The translations under genes were made by a program, and so were the position numbers. A DNA stretch of 59,440 nt from Rhodospirillales bacterium (lineage in GTDB: Bacteria; Pseudomonadota; Alphaproteobacteria; JAJFIK01). The notes below the pieces were generated by a model, which ran no database searches, was not told the DNA's origin, and saw only the letters and a program-made list of their open reading frames with translations. The stretch's first letter is position 1; every line of letters begins with the position of its first letter. The stretch spans positions 1 through 59,440 of the forward strand of contig JAJFIK010000005.1 in assembly GCA_021775005.1 (NCBI GenBank), written 5' to 3'. Shown here piece by piece: positions 43,342-51,755 of this stretch.

Positions 43342-44843
43342 CCCTAACAGATTGGACCGTTGTCCTTCCCGTTGCCCTGGCCCTTGGGGGCACGGCGCTA
43401 TGCGCTGTTTTTTGGTGGCGTCCGGTCATTCAATCAGCCATCGGCATTGTCATAACCTTGCTTATGTTGGTGAGCGCTGGCGTGCTGGTTTGCACGGTTG
43501 CGACCGAAGGGCCGCAAACCATGGCCATGAGCGGATGGCCCGGACCTTTCGGCATTGTCTTCGCGGTGGATCTTTTAGGGGCCGGGTTGGCATTCGTCAC
43601 CGCACTCGTCGGGCTCCTTATTCTTATCTACAACTTTGGCGATCAATCCAGTGACTACCGCCGGGTCGGTTACACGCCGCTGCTGCTCGCCATGCTGGCT
43701 GGGGTATCGGGGGCGTTTCTGACCGGCGACATATTTAATCTTTACGTTTGGTTTGAGGTATTGATCATCGGCTCGTTCGGGCTGTTGATCCTTGGCGGTA
43801 AGAAGGCGCAACTTGATGGCGCGATCAAATATGCCACTTTGAATTTATTGGCGACGACCTTCTTTTTGATCGCCACGGGTTTGCTCTACGGCCTTACCGG
43901 CACGCTCAACATGGCGGATCTGGCGAGCAAAGTAGCGGCGGTTGATAATCGCGCCCTCGTTAATGTCGTGGCGGCGCTATACCTTTTGGCGTTTGGCATG
44001 AAGGCAGCGGCATTCCCGCTCTTTTTCTGGCTGCCGGCGTCCTACCATACGCCCAAGCCGGGGGTGTCGGCAGTGTTTGCCGGGCTGCTGACCAAAGTTG
44101 GTGTCTATGCGCTGTATCGCGTCTTCACGCTGATATTCCCCGCCAGCGATACGATCTTTGCGGATCTGCTGATCTGGATCGCCGGTGCCACAATATTGGC
44201 GGGTGGGCTTGGGGCCATCGCGCAAACCGACATTCGGCGGCTGGTTGCATTCACCGTGGTTGGCGGCATTGGCTACATGCTGGTTGGATTGGCATTGCAA
44301 TCCCCATTGGCTCTCACCGGCGGGCTCTTTTATATTTTTCATTCCATGTTGATTTCGACCGCATTGTTCCTGGCCGTTGGCATCGCCGGGCGCTTGGGCG
44401 GCAGTTATGACATTGCAAAACTTGGGGGGCTCTATCGCGCCCGCCCAGCCTTTGCCATGATGTTTTTGGTCGTGCTTTTTGCGGTGGCAGGCGTTCCGCC
44501 ATTCTCAGGCTTTTGGCCCAAAGTGGTTCTGGTGCAGGCCAGCCTTGCTGCCGATGCGCCGTGGCTTGCCGGGGTTATTCTTGTTGGCGGGTTTCTGACG
44601 CTAGTGGCGGTCGCGCGCGCCTTCGCCGCCGCGTTTTGGGATAACGGCGAGGAAGAGCCCCCACGCGCCACACATTATGGTGACCGGGTGGGCGCGCTTA
44701 TGCTGCCAACACTTGTCATTATCGGACTAAGCGTCTTGATGGGTTTAGCGGCGGAACCGGTTGTGCAACTTGCCGGACAAGCGGCGGCGGGGCTAAGTGA
44801 TCCAAGCGCCTATATTGAAGCGGTATTGGGAGGCAGTGAATGA
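43338..44843 (+). CDS. mrpD: Mrp antiporter subunit D
   Basis: The 501-residue NuoM/NuoN-like subunit has 14 or so membrane helices. The conserved region G-D-I-F-N-L-Y-V-W-F-E-V-L (near 130-142, with the TM5 glutamate) and K-P-G-V-S-A-V-F-A-G-L-L-T-K-V-G-V-Y-A (near 240) are present. It is a proton-path subunit and partner of MrpA. Overlaps both neighbours by 4 nt. Confidence 0.95.
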   Translation: MTLTDWTVVLPVALALGGTALCAVFWWRPVIQSAIGIVITLLMLVSAGVLVCTVATEGPQTMAMSGWPGPFGIVFAVDLLGAGLAFVTALVGLLILIYNFGDQSSDYRRVGYTPLLLAMLAGVSGAFLTGDIFNLYVWFEVLIIGSFGLLILGGKKAQLDGAIKYATLNLLATTFFLIATGLLYGLTGTLNMADLASKVAAVDNRALVNVVAALYLLAFGMKAAAFPLFFWLPASYHTPKPGVSAVFAGLLTKVGVYALYRVFTLIFPASDTIFADLLIWIAGATILAGGLGAIAQTDIRRLVAFTVVGGIGYMLVGLALQSPLALTGGLFYIFHSMLISTALFLAVGIAGRLGGSYDIAKLGGLYRARPAFAMMFLVVLFAVAGVPPFSGFWPKVVLVQASLAADAPWLAGVILVGGFLTLVAVARAFAAAFWDNGEEEPPRATHYGDRVGALMLPTLVIIGLSVLMGLAAEPVVQLAGQAAAGLSDPSAYIEAVLGGSE

Positions 44844-45310
44844 AGGCCTTTGCACTCAACATCGTGGTAGCGTTGGTATGGGCTTCAACCATTGGGCCTT
44901 TCACGCCGGGGAATGTTCTTGCTGGATTTCTCATCGGTTATTTTGTGCTTTGGTTGCTCCGCAAACAACTGAAGACTAGATACACCAGCCGTGCATTTCA
45001 GATGCTGAAACTCATTTTGCTTTTCCTCTATGAACTTTGGCTATCCGCATTCCGTGTCGCCATTGATGTACTTTCACCGCGCATGACATTTAGACCGGGC
45101 ATTGTTGGGTTGCCGTTGGCGTCGGACGACGATGTGCAAATTACTGTGCTGGCCAATCTGATAACATTGACCCCCGGCACCCTTTCCATGGATGTCTCCA
45201 CTGACAAGTCGGTGCTTTATGTTCATGCCATGCGCGCCGATGACCCTGAGGGATTAAAGCAAAGCATCAAGTCGGGGTTTGAAGCGCAAATCAAAGAGGC
45301 CCTGGACTGA
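44840..45310 (+). CDS. mrpE: Mrp antiporter subunit E
   Basis: The 156-residue subunit has two or three N-terminal membrane segments and a soluble end with the MrpE motif V-L-A-N-L-I-T-L-T-P-G-T-L-S-M-D-V. It overlaps mrpD by ATGA and mrpF by TGATG. Confidence 0.95.
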   Translation: MKAFALNIVVALVWASTIGPFTPGNVLAGFLIGYFVLWLLRKQLKTRYTSRAFQMLKLILLFLYELWLSAFRVAIDVLSPRMTFRPGIVGLPLASDDDVQITVLANLITLTPGTLSMDVSTDKSVLYVHAMRADDPEGLKQSIKSGFEAQIKEALD

Positions 45311-45636
45311 TGCCGGATCTCTTTGCGCAACTTGGCCCGATTGGCGCATCGTTTCTTGCGTTCGCCACTACTGTGGGCTTGGGAATGCTGATTATTTCCT
45401 TCTTTCTCACGGTCTTCCGGCTGGTGCGGGGCCCTTCGCTTGCTGACCGGGTTCTTTCGCTGGACTTTCTGTTCACCCTTGGAATGACTTTCATTGCCAT
45501 CTTTATCGTGGCGACGGGGCGAACTGTTTATCTTGATATTGCTATCGCGCTGGGCCTTGTGGGGTTTCTGGCGACCGTCGCCTACGCGCGATTTGTCTAT
45601 CGCCGTTGGCGCAAAAAGGAGAGCGAGAGTGATTGA
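45310..45636 (+). CDS. mrpF: Mrp antiporter subunit F
   Basis: The 108-residue membrane protein has three segments and R-L-V-R-G-P-S-L-A-D-R-V-L-S-L-D (residues 37-52), typical of MrpF. The N-terminal leader is about 15 residues longer than in most MrpF proteins. Its end contains the A-A-A-G-G-A-G-A-G ribosome site of mrpG. Confidence 0.94.
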   Translation: MPDLFAQLGPIGASFLAFATTVGLGMLIISFFLTVFRLVRGPSLADRVLSLDFLFTLGMTFIAIFIVATGRTVYLDIAIALGLVGFLATVAYARFVYRRWRKKESESD

Positions 45637-46027
45637 TCTCATCGCTGGAATATTTGTGCTTTCGGGTGCCACGTTTTGTTTAATCGCTGCTATTGGCATG
45701 GTGCGGTTCCCTGATCTCTATGTGCGGATGCACGCCGCCACAAAAGCGGGCACGCTGGGTGTGGGCCTGGCGCTCATGGCCGTGGTTGTGTTTGGCGCGG
45801 TCAGTGGTGATCTGGGCACGGTGCTACGCGCCCTCGCGGCATTACTCTTCGTCTTACTCACGGCGCCCATTGGGGCTCATCTTCTCGCCCGCGCGGCATA
45901 TGCCACCGGCGTAGAGATGTGGCACAAATCAGAGGTCGACGACTTGCGCGGAAAATACGACTTCAGCCGTGATGTTCTCATCGGCGATGGCGGCGCGACA
46001 GACGAAGCTTCTGAAGATCGCAGTTAG
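45629..46027 (+). CDS. mrpG: Mrp antiporter subunit G
   Basis: The 132-residue subunit starts at GTG 45629, eight nucleotides inside mrpF, preceded by AAAGGAGAG. It has three membrane segments and the MrpG motif G-M-V-R-F-P-D-L-Y-V-R-M-H-A-A-T-K-A-G-T (near 24-43). A charged 30-residue tail follows. With it the complex is complete (A to G). The longer upstream frame from 45494 is mrpF shadow. Confidence 0.94.
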   Translation: MIDLIAGIFVLSGATFCLIAAIGMVRFPDLYVRMHAATKAGTLGVGLALMAVVVFGAVSGDLGTVLRALAALLFVLLTAPIGAHLLARAAYATGVEMWHKSEVDDLRGKYDFSRDVLIGDGGATDEASEDRS

Positions 46028-46044
46028 GCGCCAAAGGCACAGCA

Positions 46045-47667
46045 ATGGCGAACAATAGCCCGCGCAAATTTGCAAGCGCAATGGTTCTTGGCGTGGCCTT
46101 GGTCCTTGCGATCCTTTTGCTTGCCGTGTTTCAGCTTAATAATAACAGCGAAGCCCCGCAGACCTCTGCGGATGCCTCTTGTTGGGGGTGCGTGCCTATT
46201 GAGCGGCTGCGAGACGCCTTACCGCAATCAGACACGGTCGCGCGTGATGTGCTGTCGGGTGAAATTCACGCCTGCGCCAGCGACCCGTCATGCCGCGTCG
46301 CGCCGCAGCAGTTTTTTACCGCAACATGTGCAGGGGCCTGGCCCAATGAGCCGACATTTGCACGGCTCTCGGTCGCTCTCGACGATCTCATTTCCATTGG
46401 CGGCCAGTGTCGCGACATGGTTTGCCCTGATGTGGATTGTGCGACCCGCGCGCGGACGGTCTCTGTTCTGGGGGAGCTGCGAAACGCCATTAGCCAGACC
46501 ATAGACGCCCAGACCCTGAGTGATGGAGTTGGGGAACATGTCGCTGAAGCAAATGCACTGGCTCTGCGTATCGTCGCGCTCCGCGGGGACAATATGGCAG
46601 CTCAGGACTGGATTGCTGAGGCCGAGGCTTGGACCCTTGCGGCAAATGCTTATGAGGGTGATCTAGCTATAGGTTGGCGACTGCGCCGCGTGGCGGATTC
46701 GCTCGGCGAAATTTCGCGTATTTTAGATATGGACGACGCGGCTCCCCATTGGCCATCAATATTCGCCCTTGCCGCTGAGATCGTAATTGAGTTAGAGCGC
46801 GCGCAAGCAAGCACGAATGCCTTAAATGGCGCCGCTTGCGGGGGTCTTGAAACGCCACGTGCTCAAGCCATTGCGGAGCGCGCGCGAGATGCGGAAGCCT
46901 TGCTGGCGGTTTGTGCAGCGCGGGCGGCCTGCGCAGGCCGCGATGTCGCTTCGGGTCTTGCACCATTTGATGCGCGAGCAATTTCTGGGGTTGATGCATT
47001 GCGGGCTTTTGCGGATCAGGCTGCCGAAGTTTTAGAGCAAAACGCTCCTATAGGGCTTGTGGCGCAAGGGGCTCCTGATATGAGTCTTGAGCGGGATGCC
47101 TTCGCCGCATTGGAAGCGATCCGGGTGGAATTAGACCTCAGCACTTCAGCTTGCATGACCGAACCTGGTGCACTTCTCGCCATTCGCGGCATTGGTTCAC
47201 CAGAGGCAAATTTGTTTGAGGCGCAACTCAGCTCAAGTCGCCAACAAGAAATATTATTGGAGGCGCCGCAGGCAGTGGGGTCCTACGAGGTCGTTGCCGT
47301 TGCACCATTGGCACGGGGTAGCGCGGTTTTGCCGTTGGCGACAATTGAGGTCACGACACCGCGACCCGAAACCTGTGACGGTTTCACAGGGGTCTGGGAG
47401 ACAGAGTTCGGCGAATTGGTACTCTACCAACAGGGCGGCGCGGCGCGCGGCACTTATCGTCGCTTTGAAGATGTGCGTCCGGGATTTCTGTTCGGCGACG
47501 TGCGAGAGGGGGTGCTGCGCGGCAACTGGCAATCTGAATTAGGGTCCGGCAGCGTGCGGTTGCGCCTTGCTGGCGATGGTCGCTCGTTCTCTGGAAGCTG
47601 GCAGCATGTGCGCGGCATCATGGCGGGGTCGGGCCGTTGGTCAGGGTCTTGCGCTATCGCTGAATGA
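46045..47667 (+). CDS. Membrane-anchored cysteine-containing protein of unknown function
   Basis: The 540-residue protein begins 17 nt after mrpG and may be cotranscribed with it. It has one N-terminal membrane anchor (about 10-28), so most of it should be periplasmic. Cysteines cluster at the start of the soluble part (C-W-G-C, C-A-S-D-P-S-C, C-R-D-M-V-C-P-D-V-D-C). A helical middle part (150-350) follows. A C-terminal beta domain (about 440-540) has G-V-W-E-T-E-F-G and S-F-S-G-S-W repeats, like a lipocalin-type barrel. No family recognised. Confidence 0.8.
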   Translation: MANNSPRKFASAMVLGVALVLAILLLAVFQLNNNSEAPQTSADASCWGCVPIERLRDALPQSDTVARDVLSGEIHACASDPSCRVAPQQFFTATCAGAWPNEPTFARLSVALDDLISIGGQCRDMVCPDVDCATRARTVSVLGELRNAISQTIDAQTLSDGVGEHVAEANALALRIVALRGDNMAAQDWIAEAEAWTLAANAYEGDLAIGWRLRRVADSLGEISRILDMDDAAPHWPSIFALAAEIVIELERAQASTNALNGAACGGLETPRAQAIAERARDAEALLAVCAARAACAGRDVASGLAPFDARAISGVDALRAFADQAAEVLEQNAPIGLVAQGAPDMSLERDAFAALEAIRVELDLSTSACMTEPGALLAIRGIGSPEANLFEAQLSSSRQQEILLEAPQAVGSYEVVAVAPLARGSAVLPLATIEVTTPRPETCDGFTGVWETEFGELVLYQQGGAARGTYRRFEDVRPGFLFGDVREGVLRGNWQSELGSGSVRLRLAGDGRSFSGSWQHVRGIMAGSGRWSGSCAIAE

Positions 47668-47879
47668 TCAAGGGCGGCCTTTTCCATTTGCAGGGCCCAT
47701 TCAAGATCGCGCGCACGGGGTCCGCGCAGTTCCTGCTTGGCGAATTGCCTTGCGATTGTGAGTCGTCGGATAATTTCCTGGCTCACAGCAGGGCTTGGAT
47801 CAGCAAGCCAGCTGCGCGGAACGCGCAACAGTGTCGGCAAGTGGCGTTTACGGTCATAGGGGCGGGGTGTTGTCATCAT
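47454..47879 (-). CDS. Doubtful ORF; first half may be a small alphaproteobacterial protein
   Basis: A 141-codon minus-strand frame. Residues 1-75 (M-M-T-T-P-R-P-Y-D-R-K-R-H-L-P-T-L, then A-V-S-Q-E-I-I-R-R-L-T-I-A-R) lie in otherwise empty DNA and look protein-like; small helical proteins of this sort often sit near DUF6456 genes. Residues 76-141 are a shadow of the C-terminus of the 540-residue protein and are Pro/Arg/Ser-rich. Either the gene truly overlaps its convergent neighbour by 214 nt, or it has lost its stop through a frameshift. The ribosome site is weak. Confidence 0.35.
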   Translation of the reverse strand: MMTTPRPYDRKRHLPTLLRVPRSWLADPSPAVSQEIIRRLTIARQFAKQELRGPRARDLEWALQMEKAALDHSAIAQDPDQRPDPAMMPRTCCQLPENERPSPARRNRTLPDPNSDCQLPRSTPSRTSPNRNPGRTSSKRR

Positions 47880-47930
47880 AGGCGTGAGTATGACGCCATG
47901 AAACCGCAGGGGTATAAGTTGGGTATAAGT

Positions 47931-48527
47931 TTATGGCGCGGCGCGCAGGTCTTGCATGGCAAAGGCCGGAAGCGCCGCCCATTCCAATAAGCAATCATAA
48001 AGCGTTTCGCCTCCGTCGAGGGGAACAAGCGTGAATGCGCGCGCCTTGCCCCGGATCAAACGCGCCAACACAGCATCGCCGTTTAGAATTTTTGCGATAC
48101 AGATTCGATCGAGGGCCTCATCAATTTGCGCGGTGCGCAATGCGAGAATCAATTGGCCTTCATGAAATGATCCGTAGGCAGCCGAGATCGCCACCAATAC
48201 GGCGCTATCAAGGGGCGGCAGGGGTATGTCCGGTGCAGGCGCTTCGGCGATTATGCCCCCAGGCCCAGCGATACCGAGAAATTCGATGCGGGATGGGGAT
48301 CCGGCCTCGAAAAAATCTGTGATGTCGACGCCGAACAAATCCGCAAATCGCTGCAACCAATCGGTGGAAACCGTCATGACGTTTGTTTCCAGCCGCGAAA
48401 CCGTCTGAGGCGTTGTCCCCAAAGCCTCGGCCACGAAGGCCAAAGTCCAGCCCCGGGCCTTGCGATATTCCCGGAGTCGCGTTCGCAAGTCGGCGCGGTG
48501 CGTCGTCTTCATCATCCCTAAGGCCAT
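47931..48527 (-). CDS. XRE-family regulator with degenerate LexA/CI-like C-terminus
   Basis: About 198 residues from ATG 48527; ATG 48512 is also plausible. The N-terminal 65 residues hold a helix-turn-helix (W-T-L-A-F-V-A-E-A-L-G-T-T-P-Q-T-V-S-R-L-E). The C-terminal part resembles the S24 peptidase fold of LexA/CI repressors (A-Y-G-S-F-H-E-G-Q-L-I-L-A, then L-N-G-D-A-V-L-A-R-L-I-R-G). Where the catalytic Ser-Met and Lys would be, I see Ala-Tyr and Ala/Arg, so self-cleavage is unlikely. It is divergent from the DnaA-like gene and probably binds the inverted repeats between them. Confidence 0.82.
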   Translation of the reverse strand: MALGMMKTTHRADLRTRLREYRKARGWTLAFVAEALGTTPQTVSRLETNVMTVSTDWLQRFADLFGVDITDFFEAGSPSRIEFLGIAGPGGIIAEAPAPDIPLPPLDSAVLVAISAAYGSFHEGQLILALRTAQIDEALDRICIAKILNGDAVLARLIRGKARAFTLVPLDGGETLYDCLLEWAALPAFAMQDLRAAP

Positions 48528-48646
48528 CGGGTTGTTCGGTTTTCCGCATTTAGTGATATTTTTCACAGAAAAGCACTAGGAAAGTTATCCTCGCCCTTCA
48601 AAATTGCGATATTTTAACGAAATACGTTAATTTTGAGGAGGAAACC
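48528..48646. promoter_or_regulatory. Divergent regulatory region with two inverted repeats
   Basis: This 119-bp A/T-rich region separates the XRE regulator and the DnaA-like gene. It contains GTGA-TATTTT-TCAC at 48553-48566 and TTAACG-AAATA-CGTTAA at 48614-48630. The second lies 17 nt before the DnaA-like ATG, just ahead of a very strong GAGGAGGAAA ribosome site. Binding by the XRE protein is inference. Confidence 0.5.
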
Positions 48647-49045
48647 ATGCCTGCATCGCTTGCCCCACTTGCTCTGCCACCCCGCATGGCCATGCCGCCC
48701 CTTGGTGAAGTCCGGCGCAATGTTGCCTTGGTCAAACAACTCAGCGCCCATTTTTTCGATGTAAGTGAGACGGAGCTTCTTGCGCCAACTCGTAAAGGTG
48801 CCAATGCGGCGTTGGCGCGCCAGGTCGCCATGTACGTTTGCCACGTGACCCTAGGATTCCGCTTTAGCGAAATTGGAGAATTGTTTGGCCGTGATCGCAC
48901 CACGGTTTCATATGCTTGCAACGCCATTGAGGATCGCCGCGACAATCCAGAGTTTGACCACTTTGTCATTCGAATTGAGGTGGCGGTTCTGGCTCTTGTG
49001 GGGCGCGATACATATACCTCCGGAAACGAATTGGCGCGCTACTAA
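48647..49045 (+). CDS. Solo DnaA domain-IV-like DNA-binding protein
   Basis: The 132-residue protein consists mainly of a domain like the C-terminal DNA-binding domain of the replication initiator DnaA: A-R-Q-V-A-M-Y-V-C-H (57-66), F-R-F-S-E-I-G-E-L-F-G-R-D-R-T-T-V-S-Y-A (71-90), the latter close to the DnaA signature. It lacks the AAA+ ATPase. It may bind DnaA-box-like sites as a transcription factor or interfere with initiation. A strong G-A-G-G-A-G-G ribosome site precedes it, and its stop overlaps the DUF6456 start (TAATG). Confidence 0.87.
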   Translation: MPASLAPLALPPRMAMPPLGEVRRNVALVKQLSAHFFDVSETELLAPTRKGANAALARQVAMYVCHVTLGFRFSEIGELFGRDRTTVSYACNAIEDRRDNPEFDHFVIRIEVAVLALVGRDTYTSGNELARY

Positions 49046-49887
49046 TGGCGTTGGCAAATGGCGCCGTTGAGCAGGAAGCGCGCCGCGTTTTGCGTCGTCT
49101 CTGCGTGCCCCGGGTTGTTCTTGCGGCCATAACGGAGGGCGAGGGCTTTGGCGTATTCACTACGCGCAATAAATGGACTCGCGCCGTTCTTCGCACAACC
49201 AAGGCCTATGTCGATTGTTTTTTGGCGCGGGAATGGATCGCCCCGATCTCAAGCGATCACCCGGCCGCGCTTGCCGGCGCAGCACCCCGTTATACCCTGA
49301 CAGCAATTGGTGAAGCCTTTCTGGTCCGGGCAAATGGTGGTGACGCCCCCCACGCCGCTCAACACCGAATAATGCAATCAAGGCCGCTGGATCCGGCCCA
49401 ACCCCGCGGTCGCCGCGTGGCCACCAATGTCGCAGAAACGCCCCTTGGCTGGTTACGCCATCGCCGCGGTCCGGACGGTAAAGCGCTTATTTCCGAAGCG
49501 GAATTCCGAGCGGGAGAGCGCTTGCGCGAGGACTTTACCAAAGCAGGGCTGAGCGCGCGGATCACCGCCGATTGGAGCCTGGCACCCGGCACGGCGCCAA
49601 AGGGCGGCGGGGCGCGTGCAGGTCAATTGGAGATCACCGATATGAGCCTTGCGGCACGGCAGCGGTTTGCCCGCGCCATAGATGCTGTCGGGCCTGGGCT
49701 AAGCGATATTTTGATATCGGTGTGTTGCCATTTGCACGGATTGGAGGACACCGAACGGGGTCTTGGATGGCCGCAACGATCTGGCAAAGTGGTCTTAAAG
49801 ATTGGGCTGTCGCGCTTGGCGGCGCACTATGGTCTCGTGCCCAAAGAAGGCCGCGCGGGTCGCCTGCGCCATTGGCGCAAACCTTAA
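49045..49887 (+). CDS. DUF6456 protein
   Basis: The 280-residue protein is one of the DUF6456 proteins often paired with the DnaA-like solo domain in alphaproteobacteria. The N-terminal part has a winged-helix look (A-V-L-R-T-T-K-A-Y-V-D-C-F-L-A-R-E-W-I). The conserved core is T-P-L-G-W-L-R-H-R-R (near 131-140), then F-R-A-G-E-R-L-R-E-D-F and I-L-I-S-V-C-C-H-L-H-G-L-E, ending in a helix-turn-helix-like G-L-S-R-L-A-A-H-Y-G-L. Likely DNA-binding; role unknown. Coupled to the DnaA-like gene by one overlapping base; its 3' end overlaps sufE by 4 nt, tail to tail. Confidence 0.88.
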   Translation: MALANGAVEQEARRVLRRLCVPRVVLAAITEGEGFGVFTTRNKWTRAVLRTTKAYVDCFLAREWIAPISSDHPAALAGAAPRYTLTAIGEAFLVRANGGDAPHAAQHRIMQSRPLDPAQPRGRRVATNVAETPLGWLRHRRGPDGKALISEAEFRAGERLREDFTKAGLSARITADWSLAPGTAPKGGGARAGQLEITDMSLAARQRFARAIDAVGPGLSDILISVCCHLHGLEDTERGLGWPQRSGKVVLKIGLSRLAAHYGLVPKEGRAGRLRHWRKP

Positions 49888-50288
49888 ACGGCGGCGGCGT
49901 CCGATCTGATACGTTCGACCATGGCGCGTAGCCCATTGGTCCGCTGGGGGGTTAGGTGTTCATCGAGACCCAGGCGGGTAAATATCGCTTCGATATCTAA
50001 AGCGACAATGTCCGCCGCAGTCTTGCCGGAATAGATCATCAGCAATATTGCGATGAGACCGCGCACGATATGGGAATCGCTATCACCGCGATAACGAAGC
50101 GTCCCGTTGCCGCTTTCTTTGACCAGCCAAACCTGGCTCATACAGCCATCGACCTTGGTTTGGGCGTTGCGTTCTGCCTCAGCAAGGGGAGCGAGGGCCT
50201 TGCCCAGATCCAGGACATGGCGATAGCGATCTTCCCAATCGTCCAATAGGGCAAAGTCACTATAGAGGTCTTCGATGGGCTCAGTCAT
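49884..50288 (-). CDS. sufE: SufE cysteine desulfurase sulfur acceptor
   Basis: SufE accepts persulfide sulfur from SufS for Fe-S cluster assembly. The 134-residue product has the acceptor cysteine C49 in K-V-D-G-C-M-S-Q-V-W and D-S-D-S-H-I-V-R-G-L (69-78), both family hallmarks. It lies away from any suf operon here, beside DUF5330 and DUF6456, a recurring alphaproteobacterial order. Confidence 0.95.
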   Translation of the reverse strand: MTEPIEDLYSDFALLDDWEDRYRHVLDLGKALAPLAEAERNAQTKVDGCMSQVWLVKESGNGTLRYRGDSDSHIVRGLIAILLMIYSGKTAADIVALDIEAIFTRLGLDEHLTPQRTNGLRAMVERIRSDAAAV

Positions 50289-50374
50289 AGGGCTGAAGTA
50301 TAGCGCGCGCCGCCGCTCGACAAGAGGGGTTATCCCCTTATGGAGGCAATGAATTGCATCGGGTTTGAGATTAC

Positions 50375-50665
50375 CTAGTTGCCGTCGGCGGGCGCTTCGC
50401 TGAGCCAGGCGTGAGCGCTGTCGGCGAGCTCAGTTGCCTTATCCCGCGCCGTCCAGGCACCGCGCCGCGCTGTATCACAGGCACCGGGTTCGCGATCACA
50501 TAGGCCCATTACATCAGATGTCACCGTGCGGACCATATAGAGAACCTCGCCAAACTCGACGGGGTTATCCTCCAGGTCGCCAGGGCGCGTCCCCACGCCG
50601 CCGGTCACAAGCGGCAGCGCGACGATGAGGGCACAAATCCAAAATGCGGTTCTGATCAAAAACAT
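50375..50665 (-). CDS. DUF5330 small membrane/exported protein
   Basis: A 96-residue protein beginning M-F-L-I-R-T-A-F-W-I-C, the typical DUF5330 start, with one hydrophobic N-terminal segment and C56 and C63 in the segment L-C-D-R-E-P-G-A-C-D-T-A. Likely inner-membrane anchored or exported; function unknown. It precedes sufE on the same strand by 86 nt. Confidence 0.82.
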   Translation of the reverse strand: MFLIRTAFWICALIVALPLVTGGVGTRPGDLEDNPVEFGEVLYMVRTVTSDVMGLCDREPGACDTARRGAWTARDKATELADSAHAWLSEAPADGN

Positions 50666-50843
50666 GATCCACCTATTCCTCCAACTGATGACAGCTTAGG
50701 CGAGGATATATTTCGGCTCAGTTAAATGAATTGGTAAACTCAATAAACAAAGTTTTACGGCAATTTTCATTCAAATTGACAAGATTGCCTTAGGCGAGGA
50801 AATCCGGGGATTACCAGAGGATATCGACCTCGCAAAACCGATT

Positions 50844-51755
50844 TTATTCGGCGTGAGAAAGTTCTATTTGGGCAGGCGAATCTACCATCCAGCCCCAACA
50901 GGCGGCGATGTCGTCAACACCGTGGCGACCTGTGCAATAGGCTTCTTCCGCTGGTCCGCGCACCGCCGCAAGACATTGCGCCAGATTCAGCTGTGCCCAG
51001 CGAAGGCAGCGATTGGTTTCTTCGTGGGTGTAGATAAGACCCGCCGCATTGGTACGATTTCCGCTGCGGTCAACTGAAATGCGGGCCGCGATCTCAAGCA
51101 CCTGTTGCATGACGTTTTGCGCCCGGTAAGGGACCACAAGATTTTGTTCCACCGCAATGGCGGCATTGCGTTCTGCGCGTCGGATCTCTGATGCATTGCG
51201 GGCCGCGCCAGCGGGAAGCCGTGTACCAAAACGCCGGTCCATATAGGTGCGGGCGCGACTGTTCAATACTTCGCCAACAGCAGTGGCGTCACGGGTGTCA
51301 TTGACAATACCATCGAGCACGTGATTGAGCGCCCCGGTTTCTGATGACAGGTTCCAGAGATAGCTGGGGTTTTGCCCGGCTTGCGCAAGAAACCGGTCGG
51401 TGCCCTCTGCCGTGGCGCGTTGCCTGACCATCGCCATGAAGCCCGGCGCCCGGGCCGCCACAATGGCGTTATAGGCGTACCAGCTGCGGGTCAGCTCCGG
51501 CGGCTCGTAGCTCATGATCATCTCATTGGCGTTGTCCAGATCGCTGGCCGTGGTAAAGCTCAAGTCCTCAAGCACATCCATGTTGCGCTGATAGATCCGG
51601 TAGTGGCGCGCCAATTGCCCAACACTGGGCTGCGATTCTGCTGTGGTAGAGCTATTGTCCTGAGCAAGCACAGATGTAGTGGAAAGAGCCGCTGCAAATA
51701 CAGCAGCAGCGACGCTGCGCATGCAAAAGCGAGCAAATTCCCGGGCGAAATTCAT
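50844..51755 (-). CDS. Exported protein of unknown function
   Basis: The 303-residue protein has a signal peptide (residues 1-32, ending V-L-A-Q) and a helical mature part. Several N-terminal repeats of Y-R-I-Y-Q-R-N and A-R-A-P-G-F-M-A-M-V type and a C-terminal group of cysteines (near 255-290: R-C-L-R-W-A, Q-C-L-A-A, Y-C-T-G-R, A-C-W-G-W) that could form disulphides. No family recognised. Isolated on the minus strand between DUF5330 and the divergent histidine kinase. Confidence 0.75.
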   Translation of the reverse strand: MNFAREFARFCMRSVAAAVFAAALSTTSVLAQDNSSTTAESQPSVGQLARHYRIYQRNMDVLEDLSFTTASDLDNANEMIMSYEPPELTRSWYAYNAIVAARAPGFMAMVRQRATAEGTDRFLAQAGQNPSYLWNLSSETGALNHVLDGIVNDTRDATAVGEVLNSRARTYMDRRFGTRLPAGAARNASEIRRAERNAAIAVEQNLVVPYRAQNVMQQVLEIAARISVDRSGNRTNAAGLIYTHEETNRCLRWAQLNLAQCLAAVRGPAEEAYCTGRHGVDDIAACWGWMVDSPAQIELSHAE

